Shown piece after piece: positions 10,501 through 20,339 of a stretch of 64,000 nt of DNA. The translations under genes were made by a program, and so were the position numbers. This DNA comes from Megaustenia siamemsis (taxonomy: Eukaryota; Mollusca; Gastropoda; Stylommatophora; Ariophantidae): the NCBI GenBank assembly GCA_032433765.1, contig JAVIAB010000160.1, forward strand, positions 32,205,121-32,269,120, given 5' to 3'. Numbering within the stretch: the first letter of the stretch is position 1; each line of letters starts with the position of its first letter. The notes beneath the pieces are model-generated. The model did no database searches and was not told where the DNA came from. It saw nothing but the letters and a program-made list of their open reading frames with translations.

Positions 10501-13500
10501 TGTCTCTATATTTTACTTACCAAAACTGAAAAGCCCAATCTCACGAAATAATCATATTTTTAAAAAAAAACGAACCAGCAATACTTAGAAAACAAAAATT
10601 GTGCGGTCTCAGTGATGCTTCCTGAATAAATGCCAACAACATTTAGGAAGGTACGCGGCGGGGAAAGCTAACCAGGTGCGGCAAACTGGAGATTTGAAAA
10701 ATTTTTAATTTTGCAATAGTAATTTTTACAAATTACAATTACAACTCTTAACAATGATTCCTTTTTTCCATTTATGAAGACGCCTCATAAATGGAAAAAA
10801 GGAATCATTGTTAAGATCCCAAAAAAGGGCAATCTTAGAGATTGTAACAACTGGAGAGGCGTGACACTTTTGTCAGTTGCCTCAAAGTTATTCTGCAAAA
10901 TCATCCTAAATAGAATACAGGATTCAATAGATACAGTAATGCGTGAAGAACAGGCTGGGTTTAGAAAAGGGAGAAGCTGTATTGACCACATTTTCACTCT
11001 ACGACTTATATTGGAGGAACACATTGAAAAGCAAAAACCTTTTGTACTTAACTTCATCGACTTCAAAAAAGCATTTGATAGTATTCATAGAGATTCTTTG
11101 TGGAAAATTCTGAAGCAATATGGTTTACCATCAAAAATCATAAATATTATCAAAGACATGTATGATGGTTACACATGTGCAGTTCGAACAGAGGAAGGAC
11201 TGAGCGAATGTTTCCCAATAGAAACTGGGTTAAACAAGGATGTATTTTATCGCCCTTGTTATTTGGAATTGTTATGGACTTCATAATGAAGAAATGCTGC
11301 ACTGGTAATAAAGGCATCGAATGGATACAAGGAGACCATTTGGAGGACCTCGACTTTGCTGATGACATAGTTCTCATCAGCAGTCAGATAAAAACGATGC
11401 AGGAAAACACAAATGAACTATCATCAATAGCCAGCAAAATTGGGCTTGAGATCAATCATGAAAAGACTAAAGTCATGACTAGTTTAATTCCAACAGGTGA
11501 CAAAATATACATGGAAAACAAACCAGTAGAAGAGATCGATCACTTTATCTATCTTGGAAGTCACATTGATCGAGAAGGGGATACGAGCAAAGAAATTAAA
11601 ATCAGAATAGCTAAAGCAGCAATGTCTTTCAGAAGCCTTGAAAAGTTGTGGAAATCAAAACTTATCAGCACAAACACAAAACTTAGGCTATTCAAATCAA
11701 ATGTACTATCAACCCTTACGTATGCGTGTGAAAGCTGGAAAACAACCAGAGATATAGAAACAAAGTTGAACGCATTCGAAAATAAATGTCTAAGGAAAAT
11801 ACTTGGTATAGCATGGAACGAATTCAAAACAAATGAGGAAATTAGAGAAATCGCCAATCAACCACTAATATCTTCAGTAATAAAGAAAAGACGATGGTCA
11901 TACGTTGGACATGTGATGAGAAGAGATAATAACCGAATAGCAAAGCAAGCCCTCATATGGGAAACAACAGGTAAAAGAAAAAGAGGAAGACCCAGGGAGA
12001 CACTGAGAAGAACATTGATGAGAGAGGCAAGAGCAGCAGGAGTCGGCTCCCTCAATGAGATAGAACTGCTTGCACAGAACAGAGACAGATGGCGAGATTT
12101 GATAAAATATCTTTAAAAGAAAACTGCTAGAACAAAAAATCCATATAGGAGAAGGTGTATCTTGGTCTACGCCCTATGGGCCGGTTACGGCTCGAAAGGT
12201 CAATAGATAGATAGAATTTTTACAAATGATTGTAATATAGGGTTAAGAGAAAACATGGAATTATAAAATCATAGTATAAATTAGATATATTGAAGTATAT
12301 CTGAAGAGCATACTGGATGCATCATTGGCATACATACCATTCAACACTTGATGAAGGAGCACATTTCAAGCTGCCCTGAAAGTAGTTAATGAGTTCTGAT
12401 ATCAGTTCAAAGAAGTAAGTTGAATGAAAATATGTGATGTATAGAGACCAGCAAGATAAATTACACCCTGAGAAAACTAGAAAGAAGCAGCAAAGGGCTG
12501 GAAGGATTGAAGAGAGATTGTTGATAATCTCTGCCCCAATCGAAAATAAAAGACAAGATAGAATGTGTACCAAGAAAGATTGTATTTGCATTATTCACAT
12601 TGTCGCAACAGTATGTGTTCCAAAAAAATATTGCATCCACATTATCCAAGAAATGTAATTTAAATGGTAATTGTATATAGAGGAATGTTTATTTTTGTTT
12701 ATTTTCTTCTTCAGCTACAATTACAACAGCTCAGAAGGTAGTCTCAGTGGCTTGTTTGTCTTTGTTGGGATCTTGTTTCTGATGTACGTTATATTCAAGA
12801 CCTGCATAGCCCAAGTGATAAACCAGCAGAAAGTCAACCCCCACCTTATGGCTTCAGACCAGAGTACATGCCCCAAGGTAATTCTTTTCCTGTGAAATAA
12901 ATTTAATCTATTTTTACAGTGTAATGGAGTATTCTAATGTAATCACAACCAGTTGAAAAGTTCAAGGCCCAAAAATGCATGCTGTGGAAATTCTTCTGAC
13001 AGATAGAGAATGTGTCTCTGGTGCTGTGTTAAGAGTTTCCTAGCACACTGTGATTCCATAAATCGGATGTATCTACAACCAATGAAAGTAAATAAACCTT
13101 AATCACAACTCTATGATTTCCTGTGCTTTTCAAATAAGGCATAACCTAGGCTAATAAAAGATAGTCAACTGTTAGTTTTGAAATGATAGCGGTGCACATA
13201 TTTATATATCATTATAAATGTGCTTTGTTAAAAATAATTCATATGCAAATTCTTGAAAATTAAAGCATCCACATAAGATACTGTTGTATTTTTTATGAGA
13301 TGAGAGCCATAAAAGCTTAAGTGGCTTGACTGTTATTTAGAGACTCCACATATAAATTATTTAGATTATAACAAAGTACAAACTGCTGTCTATTCTATTG
13401 ACCTTTCGAGCCGTAACCGGCCCATAGGGCGTAGACCAAGATACACCTTCTCCTATATGAATTTTTGTTCTAGCAGTTTTCTTTTAAAGATATTTTATCA

Positions 13501-15584
13501 AATCTCGCCATCTGTCTCTGTTCTGTGCAAGCAGTTCTATCTCATTGAGGGAGCCGATTCCTGCTGCTCTTGCCTCTCTCATCAATGTTCTTCTCAGTGT
13601 CTCCCTGGGTCTTCCTCTTTTTCTTTTACCTGTTGTTTCCCATATGAGGGCTTGCTTTGCTATTCGATTATTATCTCTTCTCATCACATGTCCAACGTAT
13701 GACCATCGTCTTTTCTTTATTACTGAAGATATTAGTGGTTGATTGGCGATTTCTCTAATTTCCTCGTTTGTTTTGAATTCGTTCCATTCTATACCAAGTA
13801 TTTTCCTTAGACATTTATTTTCGAATGCGTTCAACTTTGTTTCTATATCTCTTGTTGTTTTCCAGCTTTCACACGCATATGTAAGGGTTGATAGTACATT
13901 TGATTTGAATAGCCTAAGTTTTGTGTTTGTGCTAATGAGTTTTGATTTCCACAACTTTTCAAGGCTTCTGAAAGACATTGCTGCTTTAGCCAGTCTGATT
14001 CTAATTTCTTTGCTCGTATCCCCTTCTCGATCAATGTGACTTCCAAGATAGATGAAGTGATCGATCTCTTCTACTGGTTTGTTTTCCATGTATATTTTGT
14101 CACTTGTTGGAATTAAACTTTTCATGACTTTAGTCTTTTCATGATTGACCTCAAGCCCAATTTTGCTGGCTATTGATGATAGTTCATTTGTGTTTTCCTG
14201 CATCGTTTTTATCTGATTGCTGATGAGAACTATGTCATCAGCAAAGTCGAGGTCCTCCAAATGGTCTCCTTGTATCCATTCGATGCCTTTATTACCAGTG
14301 CAGCATTTCTTCATTATGAAGTCCATAACAATTCCAAATAACAAGGGCGATAAAATACATCCTTGTTTAACCCCAGTTTCTATTGGGAAACATTCGCTCA
14401 GTCCTTCCTCTGTTCGAACTGCACATGTGTAACCATCATACATGTCTTTGATAATATTTATGATTTTTGATGGTAAGCCATATTGCTTCAGAATTTTCCA
14501 CAAAGAATCTCTATGAATACTATCAAATGCTTTTTTGAAGTCGATGAAGTTAAGTACAAAAGGTTTTTGCTTTTCAATGTGTTCCTCCAATATAAGTCGT
14601 AGAGTGAAAATGTGGTCAAGACAGCTTCTCCCTTTTCTAAACCCAGCCTGTTCTTCACGCATTACTGTATCTATTGAATCCTTTATTCTATTTAGGATGA
14701 TTTTACAGAATAATTTTGAGGCAACTGAACTGACAAACTGCTGTACTGAGTTACAAAACAAAAGTAACTGAACAGTCTTATTTAAACTTAGTAAGTAGTA
14801 AGAGTTCAGTTTATGATTACAAATTTTGCAAAAATAATGGAGGAGTTTAATGAAAAATATATTTTCAGAAAGAAATTTAAGAATGTACAATCTCACATAA
14901 AAAGTCATACACTCTAAAATCTCACAAGAAAAGTCAGTCATACATTGAACATTTCTTAATTTCTTTAAAGCAAATATATGTGAAGCCAAGAAAAAGGGTT
15001 ATATTTTTTTTTTATTCTGCTTCTTCGCATTTTGCCTTGACCCCTTAATTTTTTTATTTATTGTAATTGTAATATATATTTATTTTGCTATATGGATAGT
15101 CATAAAAATTAATACCATCATATAGGCTGTAAGTAATTATCATTAAAATGTTCAGTAATTTGTAAATAAAATATCTTACAGACCATACCTGCTTGTATGT
15201 TCTATTTCACTTATTGGTTTCAAATAAATATTGAAATAACTTGGGATTGTATTTTGTCTGTTTAAAGGCACCCCGCCACCAGCTTATGACACCCCCGGAG
15301 CATACAGCTACAGCAACACTGGCTTTACATCGGCAGCTAGTGACCAATCAGGTGCTGGATTCTGGTCTGGGGCAGCAACAGGTGGCCTGTTAGGATACCT
15401 CTTTGGCCGTAGCAACAACTACAATTATGGCCCATCATACAGGCCACGAAGTTCATGGTTTGGCCAGGACTACTCCAGTGGTCCTAACACGTCTGCCGGC
15501 TCATTCTTCTCATCTTCATCAAATGGTGGTGGATCAACAGGGTCAAGGTCAGCGTCTGGTTTCGGTGGAACCTCTAGGCGATAA
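4423..15584 (+). CDS. SARAF: SARAF (TMEM66), store-operated calcium entry regulator
   Basis: SARAF is a single-pass ER membrane protein that promotes slow inactivation of store-operated Ca2+ entry by acting on STIM1. Seven exons were traced: 4423-4501, 6542-6648, 7400-7489, 9221-9331, 10278-10354, 12715-12877, 15268-15584. All junctions are GT-AG with matching phases. Domain order is signal peptide (about 25 aa), luminal domain with the family hallmarks DVKALTLHHG, LKCVGG, NKGSDGYDIQWECKTD and GSCGLEY, one transmembrane helix (about residues 165-182), then a cytosolic tail rich in Pro, Tyr, Gly and Ser ending GFGGTSRR. Coding length is 944 nt, one short of 945; one extra base in exon 6 would give about 314 aa, close to vertebrate SARAF. 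The missing base, near 12799, is an assembly error or an inactivating mutation. LINEs occupy introns 1, 3, 5 and 6. Confidence 0.95.
4508..4545. repeat. CT-rich microsatellite
   Basis: A pyrimidine run of TC repeats lies just downstream of the SARAF intron donor at 4502. Confidence 0.8.
4836..5824 (+). mobile_element. LINE family B, 5'-truncated copy in SARAF intron 1
   Basis: The copy is flanked by a 12-bp target-site duplication, TGCAATGCAGCA, at 4824-4835 and 5825-5836. It begins inside the reverse transcriptase (IKQGVRQGCVL) with a threefold 20-bp internal duplication at its 5' end. It continues through the catalytic YADDTVSI motif (near 5045) to the C-terminal region (LTYGCESWTIG, then FGHVMRREQLEY). 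It ends in a short GAT-repeat tail, which points to an RTE-like element. A frameshift near 4946 and another near 5570 break the ORF. Confidence 0.92.
5837..6541 (+). other. SARAF intron 1, remainder
   Basis: AT-rich intron sequence with a C-run at 6350-6370. No exon or recognisable repeat is seen. It ends in the acceptor before 6542. Confidence 0.7.
6542..6648 (+). CDS. SARAF: SARAF exon 2
   Basis: The exon starts after TTCTTTACAG and completes the Ala codon begun in exon 1. It encodes the start of the luminal domain with the family motif VLLSDVKALTLHHGQ and a basic RARR segment before PPVPQ. It ends in phase 0 at the donor GTAATT. Confidence 0.95.
7400..7489 (+). CDS. SARAF: SARAF exon 3
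   Basis: This 30-codon exon is phase 0 at both ends. It encodes the hallmark LKCVGGSALYKFTPKVVQC and the following NKGSDGYDIQ. As I recall the vertebrate protein, it has one more Cys soon after the CVGG motif; here that position is in SALYKF, so the luminal domain has five rather than six cysteines. Confidence 0.95.
7564..8759 (+). mobile_element. LINE family A, 5'-truncated copy in SARAF intron 3
   Basis: The copy is flanked by a 10-bp TSD, TGAATTACTT, at 7554-7563 and 8760-8769. It encodes degraded reverse transcriptase: QQFGFRKNSG, then RYADDTVLQ near 7990, then the C-terminal region to the GATGATG tail. Several frameshifts and stops show that it is dead. Confidence 0.9.
8770..9220 (+). 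other. SARAF intron 3, remainder
   Basis: AT-rich intronic sequence with no exon or repeat recognised. It ends in a strong TTTTTCAG acceptor. Confidence 0.7.
9221..9331 (+). CDS. SARAF: SARAF exon 4
   Basis: The exon is phase 0 at both ends (37 codons). It encodes WECKTDMDNAYRFGHVEV, then TCEGYDYPND, then VLKGSCG. Three of the luminal cysteines lie here. The donor is GTAAGT. Confidence 0.95.
9556..9676. repeat. 57-bp near-perfect foldback in SARAF intron 4
   Basis: Arms 9556-9612 and 9620-9676 are reverse complements over 57 bp with two mismatches, separated by a 7-nt loop (ACGAGAA). The transcript would form a very stable hairpin. No TSD or terminal motif identifies it as a known transposon. 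Confidence 0.9.
9781..10028 (+). repeat. dispersed repeat F, copy 1
   Basis: About 250 bp is shared with 33478-33733, in the same orientation. Shared blocks include GGCTGTGTTCACTTT, CTTGTGCTGAGACyGC-type sequence and CAGTGATACCGGGGCCTTCC. No coding potential or element ends were recognised, so the class is unknown. Confidence 0.7.
10029..10277 (+). other. SARAF intron 4, remainder
   Basis: Unremarkable intron sequence with a poly-A/G-rich patch near 10070-10095. It ends in TTTTACAG. Confidence 0.7.
10278..10354 (+). CDS. SARAF: SARAF exon 5
   Basis: The exon encodes the end of the luminal domain (LEYTLEFTDQGLEREKQKGG, then YSYHTG), leading to the membrane-proximal segment. It starts in phase 0 and ends in phase 2 at the donor GTGAGC. 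Confidence 0.93.
10747..10815. repeat. 31-bp perfect foldback at LINE C copy 1 5' junction
   Basis: Arms 10747-10777 and 10785-10815 are perfect reverse complements with a 7-nt spacer (AGACGCC). The right arm is normal LINE sequence. The left arm is therefore an inverted copy made during insertion, by twin priming or snap-back synthesis. Confidence 0.9.
12165..12214 (+). promoter_or_regulatory. LINE C 3' stem-loop and simple-repeat tail
   Basis: The last 45-50 nt of the LINE contain GCCCTATGGGCCGG, TTA and CGGCTCGAAAGG, then repeated ATAG. GCCG and CGGC can pair around a GTTA loop. The same arrangement ends every copy of SINE D. In stringent-type LINEs such a 3' stem-loop is what the reverse transcriptase recognises. 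Confidence 0.6.
12228..12714 (+). other. SARAF intron 5, 3' remainder
   Basis: AT-rich intron sequence between LINE C copy 1 and exon 6. Small open frames have no splice or homology support. It ends in TTCTTCTTCAG. Confidence 0.7.
12715..12877 (+). CDS. SARAF: SARAF exon 6, transmembrane helix, frame-broken
   Basis: The exon starts in phase 2 and encodes a Tyr/Asn/Ser linker, then the transmembrane helix GLFVFVGILFLMYVIF (about 12757-12796). After Lys 12797-12799 the frame that matches the family is shifted by one. It reads LHSPSDKPAESQPPPYG, then FRPEYMPQ, and runs in phase into exon 7. The unshifted frame would stop at TAG 15391-15393 and lose the conserved tail. One additional base (for example a second G in AAGACC) would restore agreement. 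The exon lies between two inverted LINE C copies. Confidence 0.9.
12878..13377 (+). other. SARAF intron 6, 5' part
   Basis: AT-rich intron sequence between exon 6 and LINE C copy 2. No exon or further repeat was recognised. Confidence 0.7.
13390..14732 (-). mobile_element. LINE family C copy 2, intact partial ORF, inverted in SARAF intron 6
   Basis: The copy is flanked by a 12-bp TSD, ACAAACTGCTGT, at 13378-13389 and 14733-14744. On the minus strand the element reads without interruption from its truncated 5' end to the stop at 13484. It contains VASKLFCKIILNRI, EEQAGFRKGRSC, FIDFKKAFDSI, TGVKQGCILSPLLF, DFADDIVLI and the basic C-terminus KRKRGRPRETLRRT. The endonuclease and first part of RT are absent, so it cannot move by itself. 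It is nearly identical to copy 1 and lies in the opposite orientation, which implies that both are young. Confidence 0.95.
14745..15267 (+). other. SARAF intron 6, 3' part
   Basis: AT-rich intron sequence between LINE C copy 2 and the last exon. No other feature was recognised. The acceptor is TGTTTAAAG. Confidence 0.7.
15268..15584 (+). CDS. SARAF: SARAF exon 7, cytosolic tail and stop
   Basis: In the frame that follows the family, the exon encodes TPPPAYDTPGAYSYSNTGF, then GAGFWSGAATGGLLGYLFG (near-invariant in SARAF proteins), then a Tyr/Ser/Gly-rich region ending SGFGGTSRR and TAA at 15582-15584. This tail is the cytosolic part that acts on the STIM1/Orai machinery. Confidence 0.95.
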
Positions 15585-16000
15585 ACATTGATTGTTATTA
15601 ATTAAAAAGAGCTTCATGTCATTAGTTCCGGATGAAATTAGAGGCAGCTTGTGGACTGCACCTTCTCTCATATGTGATACTGATAATGATCTCTCTAATT
15701 TGAGAAGCACCAGGATTAGGATTTTTATGCACTGAAGATGTGATTATTTCGGTGACTTTTTGTTTGATGACTTATTCTCTTAATTTATTATTAAATATCA
15801 ATGATTGTGTGCAAAGTATAAGCAGTTGAAACTGTGAGATGAAACATTACACACAAGCTCTCTTTTGGTATAAAAATCCTTGTTGACATAATAAGCAAAC
15901 CATGCTTATTGTAATGTTTTTTTTTGTGTGCAGTGGTTCTTAAACCTTTTTAGGGTTGCCTCTACTTTGGTTAAAAAGATATACAAATAAAAATTGCCAC
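15585..16000 (+). other. SARAF: SARAF 3' UTR, probable
   Basis: Non-coding sequence follows the stop. Candidate polyadenylation signals are ATTAAA at 15790-15795 and AATAAA at 15986-15991. Which one is used cannot be told from sequence alone. Confidence 0.45.
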
Positions 16001-16713
16001 TATTCTCAAATTTAAAAAAAAAATTTTTTTTTACAAAACTCATTTTTGTGCCCCCCCCCTCCTCCCCCTCTCCTCTGCGATTGGCCACAATCCCCTACCC
16101 TTTCCAAAACAACCACAACCCTGCATTGTCCCATGCAAAATGATTGTCTTCAAAAACCCAACAGTTTACTTGTGTGGGATAAGTGACTATTCACCAAATT
16201 GCAAAGTGGGGCACAACAAATGATAACCGTCCAAGATGAAGATGGTAAAACTGTACATAATTAGAAATAGACCACTGTAAACCCGACAAGCCTCTCTTTT
16301 TCCTCAGACAGAAAATGATATCAGCTATTTTTTGTGAATCACTGTATCAGTGTTTATTAATAATTATGTCATCCTGCAGCTGAACCTGGGGCATCTTTTA
16401 AAGAATAATCCCACAGCAGTGTGGGCTGTTAAAGGTGACTGCGTGGTTATGTGTTGGGGCTGCAGTCTTGGCATGTGAAGTAGTTGCCTTACAGTTCTAG
16501 CAGTAAGACGTAGATGGTCTTGCAGAACTATTGGAACAAATGAGGAAACTTGAATTTTGTAATGGTAAATATATACTATGCATGTTTGAGGATATGTACT
16601 CAGTAATACAGAGCCCGAGATCATATCAGAAGACTCACTTCTTGAAAAGAAATGACAAAAACCATTAGTATTGAAAGAATTTTAAAAAATTAATGAAGAA
16701 AACCAGATGAAGA
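16001..16713. other. intergenic DNA downstream of SARAF
   Basis: A poly-A/T patch and a C-rich run (16010-16080) are followed by unremarkable sequence with no supported gene. Confidence 0.6.
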
Positions 16714-17260
16714 TGTTGTAGGCACAACGCCGGCGATGGCTTTTAATGAAGTGGAATCAGCAACCAGTTGTCGTCAAACAAAGTAACAACTTTATTTACA
16801 TTAAACTGTCGACACAAAATATTGATACCATTCACACTTCTTCCACTTATAAAAGCCATCAATTGGTAACATGACTATGGCAGTTGTTGACCAGCGAGAG
16901 AGAGAGCGAGATTTCTCTCGTCCCAACTATTTATACCATCCTCCTATTCGCAATCCCAGAATCCTCCGTAACCAATCATTTATAATCTTCTATCCTCCTT
17001 TGTCTACAACATGCGTACTCAATACGTCACTCCTAGAACCTTCCATATCCCTTCTGTCTTAACCCTTTGACTGTGACCCTATCTTGGTCTTTTTCTAGCA
17101 TAACTGCCCTCACCCAGTCTCCTTCACGCTTCCATGACTTCCCACTGGATACACGCCCTCTTGGCAGTATACCATTACACTTATCTATAGTCTATTTCTA
17201 TCATAACTAGTCTCCCCTAAATACTCTCAACACATGCCTTCTTGGCTATGCACTATTACA
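16714..17260. mobile_element. candidate solo LTR
   Basis: A 547-bp segment begins TGTTG and ends TTACA (TG...CA ends), and is flanked by the 4-bp direct repeat AAGA at 16710-16713 and 17261-17264. It contains TATAAAAG near 16851. No gag-pol or primer-binding site lies next to it, so it would be a solo LTR left by recombination. Short TSDs can arise by chance, so a second copy elsewhere is needed to be sure. Confidence 0.4.
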
Positions 17261-17264
17261 AAGA

Positions 17265-17699
17265 TGTGAATTTCGAAAAGAACCAAAAATCATGACAAAG
17301 ACCAAGAAAAACACAAACTTGACAGTGACAAATATTTTAACAAGAAGGAGAGAAGGTAAACAATTAAAATAAAAAAATCAGTCCAAGATGGAAATAATTT
17401 GGGTATGTTTTTATTTATTTATTTTCTTTTAAAGACCTCGTGTTCCATAAGGAATTAAAATTGTTCTTGATATGGTGGATATGTTGTTATGTAGATTTGA
17501 ACTTAAGGGCCCTGAACTGTGTTGTACTCATAGTAGCTGTGGTCATAGAAAACATCATGTTAAATGGTTCTCTAGTGTGCCCAGTACAATTTGAGTTTGT
17601 AGATAATTTTTTTTTTAATTATAGACTTAAGTTGCTCAATCTGGCATGTTAAGTCATTTGTAATTTGTTTGGAGAAATGCATTTTAAAGATTGTCTCTA
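17265..17699. other. AT-rich intergenic DNA
   Basis: No supported feature. A 70-codon open frame at 17440-17652 has no homology or splice support. Confidence 0.6.
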
Positions 17700-17960
17700 C
17701 TCCATGTTAGGCGTATGGTCAATATGGTGTAAGTGATCATATTTTTTCCATGACCATGGTACATTTTTGGGAATTGTGGTTGGTATTATGCCAGGCCGTC
17801 TTTACTTCCAAGAAAAATCTCTGGTTTACATTTTTAGAGACTGGATGAACCCCGGGGCCTTGTCGGTCTGAAAAAAAATCTGCCACTTCTGGGAATCGAA
17901 CCCAGACTCCCTTCTAATCAGGAAATGAGTACACTAACCACTGAGCCATCAAGGCTTCTA
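17700..17960 (-). mobile_element. old tRNA-derived SINE, subfamily related to SINE S
   Basis: The tRNA-like head, read on the minus strand at 17959-17880, has an A box (TGGCTCAGTGGTTAG) and a B box (GGGTTCGATTCCC). The body to its left resembles the SINE S body (frames around AATATGGTGT.AGTGATCAT and GTGGT.GGTATTA) but is highly diverged. The head differs from SINE S and may come from another tRNA. Confidence 0.7.
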
Positions 17961-19552
17961 AATGCTCTCTATTGCTTCGTGTAAAATAAAAGTTCAGGTA
18001 ATGTTTATTATCCCTCAGCTCAAAAGGGAAAATGAAGAAAGTATTAACTTTAAGTATACATTGCTCAAAGGCCACATTTTGTACACGCTTATTTCAAGTT
18101 GTAAATTTAGAAGCTTGAGTGTCTTAATAATTTCATATTACTCAATACATTAATTAATAATACTAAGATGGTGTTTTATGTATTGATATGTGTAAACATA
18201 ATTGTGCTATTCAGTAAACATAATAGAATGTTGCAGAGTTTAGAAATATATATAACACAGAGGAACTAACACAGAAGAACAATTCATGAGTAGAAATTGC
18301 GGTCATTAAAGATACAATTGGTTTTATTTTAACCCCAGTTAGGTGTTTTTTTCCTCTACTGTTTTTTTTAAAATTCAGCAATATTCCTTGAATTTGATGT
18401 GTTATAAGATATGTTCATTATATTATTATAATTAAACATAAATGATTGCAAATGTGTGAACTTGTTGGACACAGTTCTCAGAATAGTTAATTGATCAGAT
18501 GAACAGTTTGGTGATCACCTGAGAGATTAGCTCCTGTTTGCTGTGGAGCTAGATTAGTTCATGTTTGCTGTGGATCTGGATTAGTATAATAAATTAACAG
18601 ACAGATGCCAATATGTTTGTACGATAATGCAATTGAATTATATGTTGTTGGACACTGGAGATGTTTGTGAATGAAATGCATTTTTTTGTTTTGGTGTAAG
18701 TGTTTTACAGATTTCGATGGCATTGTAAAGTGTTTGTAGGGGTCAGAAGTAACTGTCAAGGCAAATATCCTCTTTTGTCACTGAATGAAGAAAGCTTCAA
18801 ATGAATGCTTTAAAAGAGTGTCAAACATTCGTCCTGTACATCAATGATAGCAAAATTATCCAGTTTTATGTCCTGCATTAAAGTGAGTGCAAAAATAATC
18901 CAGAAAATGTTCTAATCTTCAATGAAAACAAAGAGTATTTAAAGAATGTCCTCTCCTTCGGTTAAAGAATGATTATCAAGAAAATGTGCTATAATCAAAT
19001 GAAAGAAATGACATCCAGGAAATTAATCTTCCAAGAACTACAATAAACATCAATATCATGTGCATGTTTATACTGCTGTTAACTTGACAGGGCCAAGTCT
19101 TCTTGTGGACATTGGATGGCAAAAAAAGAAACTACAAAGAACAGTTACTAGAGAGCTCAACTAAGGGCTTGAGAACAAAACAATACTCACAACAACTAGA
19201 AGTGAATCATCAGACAAGGATAGTTACATTTCTGCCCCGTGTCTTGTCATCGGACTGAGGGGAACTAACTGACCAACCCTTGAAATTATTCTGTTGGCTG
19301 AGACAGAATTAGCAGATTTAAAATTGTCACATACCCACTACTATTATCCATTTCTAATTTATATGTACCTTAACTTGCCCAAACAAAATGTTCTAAAGTT
19401 TTAATCAGAATAAAGAGTTTCTTTTTTTCATAAAATGCAGATATTGCCAATGGATCATAATGATATTTGGACATATAAGTTTGAAATCGTCAGAAGTATT
19501 CGTCTGACGGTTAAACAGGTTAAATATCACATCGTATAGCAATACAACAGGG
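17961..19552. other. AT-rich intergenic DNA
   Basis: No gene, RNA or known repeat is supported over about 1.6 kb. A locally repeated phrase (TTTGCTGTGGAnCTnGATTAGT) near 18537-18585 is a short duplication. Confidence 0.6.
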
Positions 19553-19720
19553 GACTGGTTGGTCTAGAGGTCAGATGTTAGCTTCTGGACAGAACGCTCC
19601 TAGGTTTTGATCTCACCGCATGAGGTAGACATTTTTCTCTTTGAATCAGTAGTTTCTTCATCGCTTAAGTCTCCCCTGATCTCTAGGTAGTGAGATCCTA
19701 TGCTTAACTAACCTGAATAA
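19553..19720 (+). mobile_element. tRNA-like SINE remnant
   Basis: A segment resembling a tRNA head (GGTTGGTCTAGAGGTCAG, later TAGGTTTTGATCTCAC) has decayed A and B box positions about 45 bp apart. It is followed by a SINE-like body. The copy is old and incomplete. Confidence 0.35.
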
Positions 19721-20226
19721 CAGCATAAAACTGGATGACCTGTGTGCACTTGCACATATTAAAGAATTCTTGGTAGTTCAAAACTAGAAATGGCTGCTGT
19801 CATGGCAAAATTGTTAAGTAAATCTGTCCATGTTAGAAAAGGATGTGTCTGACCAAAAGGTGTAGATATCGTGTGGTTTTGCGTAAACTAGTGACACAAC
19901 ACATTCACATCCATTTAACGGATGAACACGAAATAGATATGCAATGAAAAACCAAAATTCAAGTGAAGGCATTGTAGTTAGTGTGACAACCATCATGGCA
20001 GCTTATAATCTACTGTTGCCAGCCCCCTGATAATGAAATTGGTTTAGTTCTGACACCATCAACTTCAATAAACATCTGAAATGTTCTCAAAATAAATTCT
20101 TGCATTATTTATTGTATAATAAAAGTTGGCCTATTTTTTTAACGTTGAATTGTAAAAATCATACATACGTCGTAGACTACACTTTTTATTTTAAGATGTA
20201 CGAGAAAACAAACTTGAAGTGGGTGT
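19721..20226. other. intergenic DNA
   Basis: No supported feature. Confidence 0.6.
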
Positions 20227-20237
20227 ATGTTAAATAT

Positions 20238-20339
20238 CTATCTATCTATTGTCCTTTCGAGCCAAATACGGCACATAGGGCAGAACCACAATCTCAAAAT
20301 CAGAAACCTTGCGTGTCAAAATGGCACATATTGCAGAGA
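20238..20339 (-). mobile_element. SINE D, 5'-truncated copy
   Basis: Only the last 102 bp of the element are present. They are flanked by an 11-bp TSD, ATGTTAAATAT, at 20227-20237 and 20340-20350. The tail shows the CCCTATGTGCCG...TGGCTCGAAAGGACAATAG pattern shared with LINE C, with the stem kept by a G-T pair. Confidence 0.9.

Larger units (their letters stand above)
10734..12214 (+). mobile_element. LINE family C copy 1, with 5' foldback, in SARAF intron 5
   Basis: The copy is flanked by a 13-bp TSD, AATTTTTACAAAT, at 10721-10733 and 12215-12227. The body encodes reverse transcriptase: FIDFKKAFDSI (motif A), the CILSPLLF region (motif B), DFADDIVLI (motif C, FADD rather than YADD), then GHVMRRDNNR and a basic C-terminus ending at 12116. 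One base is missing near 11229 relative to copy 2, shifting the frame between 11286 and 11230. The 3' end has a stem-loop and a GATAG-type tail. The first 50 bp repeat the next segment in reverse. Confidence 0.95.

Noticed and set aside
15403..15591. Alternative frame over the last SARAF exon
   Set aside because: Shadow of the conserved SARAF tail, which is in a different frame.
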